Part shown: piece after piece, positions 49,852 to 61,082 of the stretch
Layout: each line of letters starts with the position of its first letter
How positions within the stretch are numbered: the first letter of the stretch is position 1
Translations under genes and position numbers: made by a program
Notes under the pieces: generated by a model
What the model saw: only the letters and a program-made list of their open reading frames with translations
What the model was told of the DNA's origin: nothing
Databases searched by the model: none
DNA from: Ostrinia nubilalis
Taxonomy: Eukaryota > Arthropoda > Insecta > Lepidoptera > Crambidae
Length of the DNA stretch: 64,000 nucleotides
Assembly: GCF_963855985.1 (NCBI RefSeq)
Contig: NC_087106.1
Span: 1,285,001 to 1,349,000 of the forward strand
Direction of reading: 5' to 3'

Positions 49852-50784
49852 ATGAATACCGTGATATCTTTTGACGCAACACAGGGTAACAACTTCTATC
49901 CCACCCCACGGTAAGTCGTATCCGCTGCCGTGTGGTTTGCAAAAGGCCTCCTGAACACCACGCTTAGACAAATCACAGGCATAGAGAAACCCGGTTGGGT
50001 CGCCAAACCTGATAGGGATTACGGCCAGCACAAGCTGTATTTAGGAATGTGCTTACTAATATCATTGGGGAAAGAGATAAACGCCACCAATCGGCCCGCC
50101 CTCCAAAAGCGATGGGAGGCGATGCTTGCAGGTATAGGCGTCCCTTCCAGACTAGAAAACGCGCAGGAAAACAATGTATTCGATAGCGTGACTCTCTTCC
50201 AGGTCGAAATGAAAGCCAGGCTTGGTCTGAGGGAATCCTTAGTTGGAAAAGTACTCAGCACAGAATACACAGGATCTGAACTCGCAGCCATCAACCAGAT
50301 AAAGATGGTTTGGGAGCACTCCGGTTATAAAGCCGTGCTATTCATGATGGCCTTTATAGAGGCACGTAGCGCAGTTCTTGAGATAGAGGCGGTCCTGGAC
50401 CAGGCGCTGGCCCTCAAGCACGCTATGGATCTCGCGAAAACACAACCCAACTTCCCCTTCTCTCGGGTGATGAACCCTAATGCCCACCCAGAGTTGACCC
50501 ATAAAAATTAAAACCATCTGTACGTTGCAGTTATTGCTTATGCAAAGAAAATGAAAAGCGTAGGTGAGAATTTTAGAACATCCGAAGCCATAAAGAGTAA
50601 TCAATTATCACTCATAAATAGATACTTGGAGGAGGATGCGAAACTCTCCATATCTGAACCATCTGAAGCAGTTCTCGAGAAAATGCGCCTGCTCGGGCTA
50701 GGTACAAGAAGGCGTCGGCGCAGAGATGAAGACAGCTCGGACGAGGAGGAAACGGAGCCAAGGCGGAGGAAGAGAAGGCATTAG
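49852..50784 (+). pseudogene. Viral nucleoprotein-like gene, unit 3 (nonsense)
   Basis: It has the same two stops as unit 2 (the early TAA and TAA at 50509-50511). The shared nonsense shows that units 2 and 3 derive from each other rather than independently from unit 1. Confidence 0.55.
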
Positions 50785-50918
50785 TACTTAGTGTTCAATC
50801 GTCCATTTTTCACTTTCCAATTTATAATGCATAAATAAACAAGTACGATCTCGTAATATCTTTATCTTTTATTGTGAAAAGATACCTTTAAGTTTATCAA
50901 ATAATATAGATGTAAAAC

Positions 50919-51894
50919 ATCAAATCCGTACCTACTAAAAATGAGGATCCTATTTACGTAAGACCATATAGGTTACCTCCAGTCCAGACAGACGAAATTA
51001 ACAAACAGGTGGAAAAACTCTTATCAGATAACGTAATTCAGGAATCACATTCCCCGTGGAATGCCGGAATGTTGAGTCTACCTTGATGACATAATAGTGT
51101 ACAGTAATAGTTTACAAGACCACATTCAGAGCCTAAGAAAAATATTTGATCGCCTAAGAGAATCCAACCTTAAAATCCAATTAGACAAGTCCAAATTCCT
51201 ACGCAAGGAAGTCCTGTACTTAGGACATATAATCACTAAGGAAGGTCTCAAACCAAACAATGACAAGAACAAAGCAATCTTAGATTTTCCTATTCCCACA
51301 ACTACAACAGAAATCAAGAGTTTCCTAGGTCTTATAGGTTACTATAGGAAGTTTATAAAAGACTTCGCTAAGATAACGCAGCCAATTGTCTAAAAAAGTG
51401 TAATAAAATAATAATTTATGACAAATACAAGTCCGCTTTCGAGACATGTAAAGAACTCTTAACAAACGCACCATTATTACAATATCCCGATTTTGAGAAA
51501 CCCTTTGTTCTAACAACAGACGCCTCTAACTTTGCTATCGGAGCCGTATCATCACAGGGAACTTTAGGCAGCGATAAACCGGTCGTATTTGAATGGTAGG
51601 AAGTTTACAATTTACACTGATCATAGACCACTAGCATGGTTCAACTCGATAAAGGAACCTAACAGTAAACTCACTAGATGGAAGTTACGTTTGGCAGAAT
51701 TCGATTATGACATCATAATTATATAAAAATGGCAAACAAGACAGCAACGCTGACGCGTTATCTCGAATTAAAGTGAATGTACTCACAGACGATGAGAATA
51801 TGTCAATGCAGGTAAATATAGGCAATGATAAACCATCAAGTATAGTAACTATTTCATCAGATTCCAGTGATTAAATTAATTCTCAGGAACGCGT
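50919..51894 (+). pseudogene. Gypsy RT/RNase H, unit 3, with native 3' continuation
   Basis: It has the same deleted RT as the other units. After AATGCAGGTA (51818) it does not enter the linker but continues with sequence that should be native gypsy (KPSSIVTISSDSSD) up to the large inverted-repeat element at 51895. The integrase of the same element resumes beyond that, from about 56400. Confidence 0.8.
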
Positions 51895-53164
51895 TAGTAG
51901 GGAATTTAGTGCAATGATTTGTATGGAGACCCCTCCACTTTGGTATAGAAGGCTCATTTCTGCACCAGTTGTTCTTTGGTTGCTCCTGAGTAGATTTCCG
52001 TCGGTAGACATCGGGAGCCCCCCCTGTGGTAGCAGGGGGAGGGGGGGCAAGTTTCCTTCTGCCGCGCTTCACTTTAAGGCCCATATCTTTAAAACTATGG
52101 GTATTAGGGCAAGTGTGGTGTCATTTTCGGATAATTAAAGGATGGCGAATTCATTTCTAGAACAAACTTTTTGCCTTTTCATGCAAAAAAATAGAAATAT
52201 TGAGTAAAATTCACAAAAACCAAAAAGTATTTTTTTAAATAAACGTCGTTTACTTTTAAACCATTGGAGATAATCTAATACAAAAAATATGTCCTGAAAG
52301 CTACATTTATCAGGATTATAAATATATACCATTGTATGGTACTTTTTTCGGAAAAAGTAGGTGAAAAAATATTTTTCTTCAGGACACAGCGGGCGAATTT
52401 TAATGCGCGTCGGAAAAAAATATTTATTTTATCCATGAATTCATACTATTTGGTTCATAAGCAAGTAAAGATTATTATTTTAGAATTTATTTAGTTTCTG
52501 GCACATCATGCTACCATGATTTGTATTTTTTCTTTAATTAATTTTGAACTCTATGTGTAAGTCATAAGGTTGAAAATAGTTTAAATACATTTTATTATTG
52601 AAAATATCATAAGAGGAAAGCACTAAATAAAGAACTTGAATTTGTCTAAACGTCTAATGATTATTATTAGTATTTTAATTAACATTTTTATTTCTACATA
52701 TACTATTGTACCAGTGATTTAACGGAAAGGTAAGTGTGAGGAAAGTGAGGATTGATATTATCATAGTACGGGAGATTATTTTTAGCACAAAGGCTACGGC
52801 TGTGACCATTAGGTATAGTTGTTTTTTCAGACATCACCAGCTTCTGTACTACTTCTTGCACTAGCATCTCACCTTTTCCAGGCAAGCTTCGGCAGCTGGT
52901 CAATTGATCCATGTGGGCTCCATGTTGCTATCGACTCTGGTCCACCCCCAACCAGTCCCGTAAAGGGAAGACTGAGTCGGTTACTTGCAACTGATCCTAT
53001 ACGCAAACCCTTTGATATACTGCCAGTAGCCAATGCTGATACAAAGCTGTCTGGGTTATCTTATGTATGGCCACACCTAAACGTAGTCCACAGCGACCCA
53101 TTAGGATCTATATTCTCCCTTTTTTATTCCCTATCATCCAAAAAAATCCTATCCATTAGTTAGG

Positions 53165-53940
53165 TGAATTAAGAGTCTGAGTGAAAGCCACCTAATAGTC
53201 TTCTGATGCCGGATATGCGCTGACCCAAGCAGACCCATCCTTACAGTATTAAGTGTTTCATGGACCCCACATGTATTCCACATGCTCGAGAGCTTCTGTT
53301 GTTAGGCCTATTTTGTGGGACATGTGGTTCGTTTCATAATGCCGAGTTTGCGTACCTGTAAGTAATTGCTTGGGCTTACCTTTGATAAGTTTTCCGTGAC
53401 CCTGTATTTTCCTTTAGGAATGATTTGGAGAGGCTCATATCGTTGGAGCTTTCCCATTCAGCCCTGTGCTTCTTGGATATGGCCATAAGGTACCTATGCT
53501 TTTAGATAAAGGTACTATCAGTTCTGACCCAATAGGTATCGTCTCTGACCCTTGTCTCGCTAGACTGTCGGCTCTCTCATTGCATTCGATCCTTGTATGT
53601 CCAGGTATCCCACATCAGGGACACTTTGTCATGCCTTCAGAGTTTGTTCATCTTTAAGATTGCATCTAGAATAATTCTAGACTCAACCTTTACTGAAGCG
53701 ATGGCTTTGTTTGAGTGCTGCCTGGCTGTGGCCCAGGATGTAAATATTGCGTTTTTACACCCCTGTTTTTAGTGCACACATAATAAATTATAGCGTAGAA
53801 TTCAGCTTGAAATACTGTAGCAAACCTCCTTAAACGTTCACTGTTTTCGTAGTGTTTACAGTAGACTCCCGGTCCCGTTCCCAAGGCCAGGCTATCTTGG
53901 CTTGGAGCTGTCAGTAAAACAGATTAGGCTGTTCTGTTGG
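53165..53940 (-). pseudogene. Non-LTR (R1/Jockey-like) RNase H and C-terminal remnant
   Basis: The minus strand reads GTGPGVYC and FATVFQAEFYAI, the start of the RNase H domain of LINE-type pol. Broken frames then hold an IEGNERADSLAR-like segment near 53560-53600 (partly altered here) and a tail with decayed Cys/His residues. Many frame changes show that it is dead. It occupies the spacer of the foldback element. Confidence 0.6.
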
Positions 53941-54390
53941 GATTTTGGTCCTTTTTTTCTAGTTGTCCCTTGTTCAATATCTATTCACTTATTAGCTTAA
54001 TCCACTGTTTTTTTCAGTCCACTGGTATTGTTTTAGATCATGTACCTCCTACTATTACTACATGCTTGACTATGAACGAGTGCTGTAAGTGCCCACCAAC
54101 CTAGGCAGTTTTGTATCAGCATATCAAGGGCAGTAATTATGTCCTTATGATTTTTTTAAGTTATTTAAAATTTAGTTGGTTCAAGGGGTTCGCGTATAGG
54201 GTCAGTTGCAAGCAACCGACTCAGGCTTCCCTTTACCTGACTGGTTGGGGGTGGACCAGAATCGATAGCAACATGGAGCCTACATGGACCAATTACCCGT
54301 AGCTGCCGAAGCTTGCCTGGAAAAGGTAAGATGTTAGTGCAAGAAGTAGTGCAGAAGCTGGTGCTGTCTGAAAAAACAACTAGGTACATA

Positions 54391-55496
54391 CAGTGTGAGT
54401 CACGTTAAAGTGTACATATGAAAATAGATGAAACTAGACCTGTTTTTATCGACAAAAAAGAGGTCAAAAAATTTTTGAGATTTTTTTTTAATTTTTTATA
54501 GATTTTTTTTTCTTCCAATTACTTATTGTAAAGAAAACGTAATAACTTTTAAACTTAGCGGTATATCCTGATAAAATAAAAACAGTAATAATGCTAAATA
54601 ACAGGCAATACTAAAAAAATACATAAAATACACAAAAAAGGCCAACAAATAATAAAAAATGATACTTTTTGAAAAAAAAACTGCTTAAAAATTCGTGTTT
54701 TTTTGGTTATTTGATAATTTTTTCCAAAAAATGCCCCTATAACCGGTGGTTTTTATTATTTTTTATTGTTCTCTACCGTATTATCTTTGTAAAACCAAAA
54801 ATCGCATGTCTCTATCCCTATCACAACATTTGCTATGATCGTTTGAACAAAGGCCTGCCACAACGTTATTCTCCGCTACAGGTAGAGACAATTTAAATTT
54901 TAACTAAAATGCTTATTTTACTTCGAAATCTTTTGTTTTTATTTGAAATCTAACTTGTCTTTATCAAAATTACAAATCTAGAGCCATTTTCAGTTTTGTT
55001 GTTAACGAAGCGTTGAATGGCGCGCCCGGAGAGGCTTAGTTCAAACGATCATTGCAAACGTTGTGATAGGGATAGAGACATGCGATTTTTGGTTTTACGA
55101 AGGTAATACGATAGAGAATAATACAAAGTAAAAAAAAACACCGGTTATAGGGGCATTTTTTGGAGAAATTTATCAAATAACCAAAAAAACACGAATTTTT
55201 AAGCAGATATTTTTCAAAAAATATCATTTTTTATTATTTGTTGGCTTTTTTTGTGTATTTTATGTATTTTTTTAGTATTGCCTATTATTTAGCATTATTA
55301 CTGTTTTTATTTTATCAGGATATACCGCTTAGTTTAAAAGTTATTACGTTTTCTTTACAATAAGTAATTGCAAGAAAAAAAATTCTATAAAAAATTTAAA
55401 AAAAAATCTCAAAAAATTTTTGACCTCTTTTTTGTCGATAAAAATAGGTCTAGTTTCATCTATTTTCATATGTACACTTTAACGTGACTCACACTG
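54391..55496. mobile_element. Palindromic MITE nested in the foldback right arm
   Basis: The ends are CAGTGTGAGTCACGTTAAAG and its complement, with TA on both sides (54389-54390, 55497-55498). The left half 54391-54860 and the right half 55037-55496 are nearly perfect inverted copies around a spacer of about 175 bp that includes GGCGCGCCCGG. The site without it is visible in the opposite arm of the host foldback (near 52810). It has no coding. The TA flank suggests a Tc1/mariner-superfamily helper. Confidence 0.85.
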
Positions 55497-56399
55497 TATA
55501 ATGGTCACAGCCTTTGTGCTAAAAATGATCTCCCGTACTATGATAGTATCAATCCTCACTTTCCTCACACTTACCTTTCCGTTAAATCACTGGTACAATA
55601 GTATGTAGAAATAAAAATGTTAATTAAAATACTAATAATAATCATTAGACGTTTAGACAAATTCAAGTTCTTTATTTAGTGCTTTCCTCTTATGATATTT
55701 TCAATAATAAAATGTATTTAAACTATTTTCAACCTTATGACTTACACATAGAGTTCAAAATTAATTGAAGAAAAAATACAAATCATGGTAGCATGATGTG
55801 CCAGAAACTCTAAATAAATTCTAAAATAATAATCTTTACTTGCTTATGAACCAAATAGTATGAATTCTTGGATAAAATAAATATTTTTTTCCGACGCGCA
55901 TCAAAATTCGCCCGCTTTGTCCTGAAGAAAATTTTTTTTTCACCTACTTTTTTCGAAAAAGTACCATACAATGGTATATATTTATAATCCTGATAAATGT
56001 AGCTTTCAGGACATATTTTTTTTATTAGATTATCTCCAATGGTTTAAAAGTAAACGACGTTTATTTAAAAAAATAATTTTTGGTTTTTGTGAATTTTACT
56101 CAATATTTCTATTTTTTTGTATGAAAAGGCAAAAAGTTTGTTCTAGAAATGAATTCGCCATCCTTTAATTATCCGAAAATGACACCACACTTGCCCTAAT
56201 ACTCACAGTTTTGAAGATATAGGCCTTAAAGTGAAGCGCGGCAGAAGGAAACTTGCCCCCCCTCCCCCTGCTACCACAGGGGGGGCTCCCGATGTCTACC
56301 GACGGAAATCTACTCAAGAGCACCCAAAGAACAACTGGTGCAAAAATGAGCCTTCTATACCAAAGTGGAGGGGTTCTTGCACTAAATTCCCTACTACGT

Positions 56400-57545
56400 A
56401 GAAAAAGATAATTACGGAGCTATTAGATGACCATCAAATAGTAGCACAACATCAGCACCAGACAGTAGTGCCCATTCCGCAACAGCACATTCCGCTTAAG
56501 ATATAGATACCATAGGTATACCCATATTAAATGAAGCAATAGACCCGAAACCTAACCAAATCATAGTAGATTCTTGGGGATTAGATAAACTAGAAGTAGT
56601 CGACGTTTCTAATTCCAAACAACGCATATTAGAAATCAATTTTCCATTAAATCGCCCTAATTTAGTTATAGACTGTTTAAAACGATATACACGACCTAAA
56701 GTAAAACATTTTATACACTTCACTGACCTTAATCATCGTAAACTATTAGTTGAAACAATAATAGCATTGTTTAGAAAAGATACTGTGCAAGTACTGCTAT
56801 AGTATTAACTTATCACACCGGAACAACATGTCATCGTGGAATACGAGAAACAATCATGCGTCTTAAACGCACTTACTTTTGGAGTCAAATGGAAGAAACT
56901 GTTTCAAGCATCATAAATGCATGTGAAGCATGTAAACGAATGAAATATATCAGAAAACCTTTTAAACCAGAATTACAGTTAACACAAACACAAACAAAAC
57001 CATTTCAGGAAGTTTTTATGGATCTGTTTAGTATGGAAGGCAAATACTATCTTACAATCGTAGACGCGTATAGTAAGTTAGGACAGGCTATGGAAATACC
57101 TAATAGATCTACACCGGAAGTAGTTAGAGCATTACTATGGTATTTCTCGTTTTATGGAGTTCCAACGAAAATTAATTGCGATCCATGTTCAGAATTTAAT
57201 AACGCCCTTCTAAAAGAAATGTTAACATTCAATAAAGTGGAATTACACATAGGTACTCCAAATAACCCAAACTCAATGGAAATCGTTGAAACGTTTCACT
57301 CAACATTAATCGAGATTTACAGATTAGCTAAATTCGAACAAAGATTCACAGACGCAGCAGCCGTAATGACGTATGCAATATTGGCATACAATCAAACTAT
57401 TCACTCAACGACAGGTTTAACACCTTTTGAAGTAACTTTTGGACACACGGACTCTTCAAGCCCGTTTAACGTAGATTTTAATCAACAATACACTCAACAG
57501 CTAGTAAAGGAACATGTAAAAAAGACTAAGCATTTATACAAATAA
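56400..57545 (+). pseudogene. Gypsy (412/mdg-like) pol: pre-integrase segment and integrase
   Basis: 56511-56802 reads LDKLEVVDVSNSKQRILEINFPLNRPN, a segment found before the integrase in 412-like elements, ending in a stop. A frameshift follows, in which the zinc-finger histidines (YHTGTTCHRG) lie in another frame. From 56856 the frame is open: CEACKRMK completes the zinc finger, the catalytic Asp residues lie in VFMDLFSMEGKYYLTIVDAYSK and INCDPCSEFNN, and the Glu lies in NSMEIVETFHSTLIE. Several conserved neighbours are altered (SDxGxEF has become CDPCSEF), so activity is doubtful even if translated. The rest of the same element is at 50919-51894. Confidence 0.85.
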
Positions 57546-58318
57546 TTAACAGACAAAATCATCGAGACTAAAGAAGGTATTAGGAACAAACGCGGCGGTG
57601 GAGCAAAACTAAATTCGATATCCAAATGGGTGATACAGTATTTATAAAAGGCGTGAATGAAAGACGAAGTAAGGATAAATCCCGTTATCAGAAAACACAA
57701 GATTCAGGTGAAATAGTAAGAAATATAGTCCCCGAAATATTGAAAAAAGATCCACTAAAGTTCCAATTAAAGACATAAGGCGTCCTCCGCAGGTGCCGCA
57801 TCCTGATGATGATCCTGACAATACGCGCCCGGGCCCTTCAACTCGACAAAATTGAAAAGAACCCAGGATTGCTACCAGTGAAGGAAGGCCAAGCGTTAAT
57901 AAGTGAAGAAAACTGGATGGTGATAAAAACCTTAAAATTTGCGACGCAGCAGTTACAGGCCAAGGTCGCCTAGTCAAGTAAGAAGATTTTGTTATTATAA
58001 TAATTATGTATCAACATATGCAGAAGAAAACCCACGACTGTGAAAACATGACTAACAGAAAACAGCACGTATACTCAGGAAGAACTTTCAAGCCAGTGGT
58101 TATGTTTTATTATAATTTCATCTTTATAAACATTTAACCATTTTTCATCACATGATTTGTATAACGTAGATAGTTATTGTAATTTGTAATAAGTAATTAG
58201 CGCATTATTTTTATTTCTTATATGTAAGTATGTAGAGATTGAACATTGAACCATGTATTAACGTAGATAATTTATGTATGTTATTGTAATTAGCGCATTA
58301 TTTTTTTATTTCTTATTT
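57546..58318 (+). pseudogene. Gypsy integrase C-terminal tail and 3' untranslated region
   Basis: Broken frames continue the pol end (EGIRNKRGGGAKLN, FIKGVNERRSKDKSRYQK in shifted frames, then a Pro/Asp-rich end near 57780-57840). After that the sequence is non-coding. It contains a diverged direct repeat around TAATTAGCGCATTATTTTT (near 58195 and 58288). Confidence 0.6.
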
Positions 58319-58332
58319 AAAGGGGGGGAGAC
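58319..58332 (+). other. Polypurine tract of the gypsy element
   Basis: AAAGGGGGGGAGAC is a 14-base tract, purine except for its last base, located after the end of pol and just before the LTR. It is where plus-strand DNA synthesis would start. Confidence 0.8.
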
Positions 58333-59040
58333 TAGTTCAGTAAATGTGTTAGGGTTGTTCCGCTGGTAAAAGTGAAAATATCTATATTTACAGATGTATG
58401 TGATAGTAATATTTGTATTTTCATTGAGATTTCAAAGTTAGTTCTGATATTACACACAGGCTTTATTCGTTTTTGTAATTTTATGATTAGACATAAATAT
58501 TTCGATGTTTAATGTCAATAACTGCACCACTCCATCGTAAATTAATTTAAAATATACATAATACAGCACATGCCTCTTTGCTCGTAATGGAATCAACATA
58601 ATATAAACACAATCTTGCAAAACATTATGGGATTATGGGTGACAGCCCTAATAATAACGAACGTGATTCGTGCTGTTTTAGATGCTACAAAAATCAGTCT
58701 ACAGTAAAAATAAAATTTGATCATTATGTTATTTTACCATGAACATAGAAATGCAAGCAGTGCATTTACACACATTTCCAACATGTGTGTTTTACGTGCT
58801 TCTTTTGCTTGTGTGTCATCATGAAATTAAGTATAAATACGTTTCATGAAGTCTTTCCATCAATCGAGTCTCCTCTGTTGACGAACACTCAAGTAGTGCC
58901 TAACTGCTCATCGTGCTTCTCGTGCTCCTCGTGCTGCTTACTCACTTCGCAAAATGTTCGTAAGTTTCCTTTGTGATTATTAAGTGATTAGATAGTTATT
59001 TGTTGTATTGCACTAAGTTTTTGTTATGTAGTTGACATGG
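58333..59040 (+). repeat. Gypsy 3' LTR (approximate limits)
   Basis: It follows the polypurine tract. It contains a TATA box (TATAAATA, 58832-58839) and pyrimidine-rich, Cys/Ser-codon-like repeats (TGCTTCTCGTGCTCCTCGTGC) near 58911. I see no second LTR to set its limits. The right edge is placed before the tRNA-like motif at 59051. Confidence 0.5.
58832..58839 (+). promoter_or_regulatory. LTR TATA box
   Basis: TATAAATA lies within the LTR, followed about 30 bases later by ATCGAGTCTCC, a plausible start region. Function is inferred from position only. Confidence 0.5.
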
Positions 59041-59050
59041 ATTTGAAATG

Positions 59051-59061
59051 GGTTCGATTCC
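59051..59061 (+). promoter_or_regulatory. tRNA-type box B motif (probable SINE remnant)
   Basis: GGTTCGATTCC matches the RNA polymerase III box B consensus exactly and continues CGCCCGCAC, as in many insect SINEs. No matching box A or cloverleaf is found upstream, so it is not a tRNA gene. Confidence 0.5.
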
Positions 59062-59181
59062 CGCCCGCACAAAAACTCGATTCTAGTTCAGCTTATAGTC
59101 ATGATTTCTGTCTAACTACGAATTAGTGTTTGTACTCAATAAAGATTAAAACCAAAAGGTAACAAAAAAAAATGTTTTTAG

Positions 59182-59870
59182 GTCACAATCAGATAATAAA
59201 CGGGTGGCATCCTGGGACTCTGAGTCTGAGCCCTCGGACTTCGAAGAACAGCCTCCACCACAGTAAGTAAATACCTATACTATCTTTATTACTACACAGT
59301 GCATACTATCTTAATTTCAAATGCTCAGGAAGTTTAAGGTTGTAGGAAAGTAACAGTTACGATCTGAGATAATGATTAGGTACAAGTACCTAGTATGCCT
59401 TTCTATAGTAATTTTTATGGGTTGTGTATTTTAAATGTCACATCTAATTGTGATATAACATTGGAAATTACGATTGTTAATAATTTATTTTGTATTTAAA
59501 TTGCAGACCCGCAAAGAAGGCAAAAAAATCAGCCAAGGCGGGAACACCTTCGGCCACCGCTAAATCAAAGAAAAAGACGTCCACTAGGTATGTATTAAAA
59601 ATTGTTTAAACATTCATTTGACATACATTTCAAACTGTGGGTCCTATATTGTTTTCCTGAACTTATTATAATTTAAACTTTGATCATTTCAGTGGCCCAA
59701 CCAAGTCTGCGAAATCGCTTTCGAGCGAATTATTCGGCGACGACTCCGACGGACCGAGCTGGTCGAAGAGGGGGAGATCTTCATCGATGTCAAGGTGTTT
59801 AACACCTGCGACATCATCGACCTGGATCCTCGTCAGCGGGCTGAAAAGTGGACTGCACAGTTGCGCTTGA
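59182..59870 (+). CDS. Spliced Lys/Ser-rich protein, three exons (partial at 5' end)
   Basis: The exons are 59182-59262, 59507-59587 and 59693-59870. Each junction has AG/GT consensus (TTTTTAG acceptor, GTAAGT donor; TTGCAG, GTATGT; TTTCAG), and the phases fit one frame. The product has an acidic segment (SWDSESEPSDFEEQPPP), a basic one (PAKKAKKSAKAG..AKSKKKTSTS) and an acidic-to-basic end (SSELFGDDSDGPSWSKRG). This suggests a disordered nuclear or nucleic-acid-binding protein. The first exon lies beyond the acceptor and was not identified. The third exon is also open in the +1 frame to 59962 with a more globular sequence, so the true frame there is uncertain. Confidence 0.45.
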
Positions 59871-60040
59871 GGGTGAAGCCCAACGATCCGCTCAGGGTGC
59901 AATTAAAAAAAAATTGCAAGGGACGCAAAGCGGCGGTTCCACAAGGACCCAATATTTTATAAGGACATATAGTGAGTTTAAATGATTTCTTTAGAAGTAG
60001 GTGTCTATTTTAGTTTTATCCAATTTGTCACTCTTTCAAC

Positions 60041-61044
60041 ATGGGTAAAACTACTTACTGTTCAATTTGTGAAGAGTCTGTTAAAAGTAAAGCCTTCCCA
60101 GGTCACTTGCGTAGCACTAAACATAAAAATAACTGTGCAGTACAGTTTGATACAGGCATTGAAAAAATCAGTTCAGCATTTCGGAACCGCATAGCTTCTT
60201 ATCGTATACGCGCAGAGCGCGAGCGTCAAGCGGATGATGATAGCGCTGTAGCTGCTACTTGCCCAAGGCAGTTCTTGCTTAGCATTGCTTCAAAGTTGAA
60301 AAGACTTATTGACTCTGCGTTAGCTAATCATGTTAACGTGAAAATAAACTTTGAACTATTTGTTAAAGTAATTCTACCTAAATATGATTCCATGGAAATA
60401 AAGTCATTTGCAACAGAAAATATTGCCATACATCAAAACTATATTTTTAATGATTTCTTGGAGATTGTTTCTGAAATTCTTTGTAAAAAGATAGATGAAT
60501 TCCAGGAAAAGGGAAGTGGGTATTCGCCTTTAAAAGGGTCATGCTATATTAAATTGCCAAAAACGATTAGTTCGAAACGGGCATGTGTAAACATCAAAAA
60601 TAATGATGAATATTGTTTCGCATAAACTGTAAAGGCTGCGTTGGCCCCAGCAAAAAAGAATGGTTTTTGAGTGTCTGCGTATCCTCACTTCAGTACTATA
60701 TTAAATTTAAGTAATATGTCCTGTTTCATTTAAAGACAAAGATATTTGAAAAGAATAACGAAAATATCAGTGTTAATATCTATGGTTTGGATAGTAAAAA
60801 CAATATTACGGGCCCATTATACAAAACCAAACTAAGAAAAAAGTACCACGTTAACATGCTTTTGTTGCAAGATGGTTGTAAATCGCATTATTGTCACATA
60901 AAGGATCTTCCTAAATTGATAAGAAAGCAAGTTACTAAACATCATGGGAAGATTTGGTGCAGATTTCAAAATTTGTTCTTTAAGATTTCGCTCCATTTTA
61001 GATATGATTCTACTCTGTATGAATTCTCAAAATCAACTGATTAA
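60041..61044 (+). pseudogene. Polinton-like protein-primed DNA polymerase B, N-terminal part
   Basis: The ATG at 60041 opens 194 codons. They start with a C2H2-like finger (YCSICEESVKSKAFPGHLRSTKH), then a helical region and KGSCYIKLPKTISSKRACVNIKNNDEYCFA, a block I know from insect Polinton/Maverick-related polymerases. After TAA at 60623-60625 the homology continues in other frames, with SVNIYGLDSKNNITGPLYKTK and HVNMLLLQDGCKSHYCHIKDLPKLI, up to TAA at 61042-61044. The exonuclease and polymerase domains are absent. It is a fragment of a large DNA transposon or related virus. Confidence 0.6.
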
Positions 61045-61082
61045 ATGGGAATAATACAACTCCTTATGAATACTAATTAATA

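Larger units (their letters stand above)
40943..51830 (+). repeat. Second tandem array: three ~3.83-kb units
   Basis: Units start at GCCACTATTTGCATTTGTGG (about 40943, 44747 and 48581). Matching ORFs in the three units are exactly 3834 bp apart (41461/45295/49129; 43429/47263/51097). Units 2 and 3 are nearly identical. Unit 1 differs by a roughly 60-bp deletion near 41220, a short insertion near 41083 and many substitutions at its left edge. Each unit holds gypsy protease, a zinc-ribbon ORF, a nucleoprotein-like gene and RT/RNase H. Units 1 and 2 end in a 605-bp linker copied from 35.84-36.44 kb. Unit 3 runs on into original gypsy sequence instead. Confidence 0.9.
51895..56396. mobile_element. 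Long-inverted-repeat (foldback) element, 4.5 kb
   Basis: The left arm 51895-53013 and the right arm 54182-56396 are inverted copies of about 1.11 kb once a 1.1-kb MITE in the right arm is subtracted. The ends are TAGTAGGGAATTTAGTGCAA and its complement, with CGT on both outer sides (51892-51894, 56397-56399) as a possible 3-bp target duplication. The arms include a run of G/C (CCCCCCCTGTGGTAGCAGGG). The spacer 53014-54181 carries non-LTR retrotransposon RNase H sequence. The element interrupts the gypsy pol between RNase H and integrase. No transposase of its own is seen. Confidence 0.8.

Noticed and set aside
53163..53819. Plus-strand ORF 52819-53163 across the foldback arm
   Set aside because: It lies in the inverted-repeat arm and is mirrored in the other arm without conservation of frame. 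No motif was recognised.
54669..55227. Phe/Lys-rich ORFs in the nested MITE
   Set aside because: They come from A/T homopolymer-rich palindrome arms and appear on both strands as mirror copies. They are not coding.
59041..59075. tRNA gene
   Set aside because: A perfect box B exists, but no box A, acceptor stem or cloverleaf could be built. It fits a SINE remnant or LTR-flank sequence.
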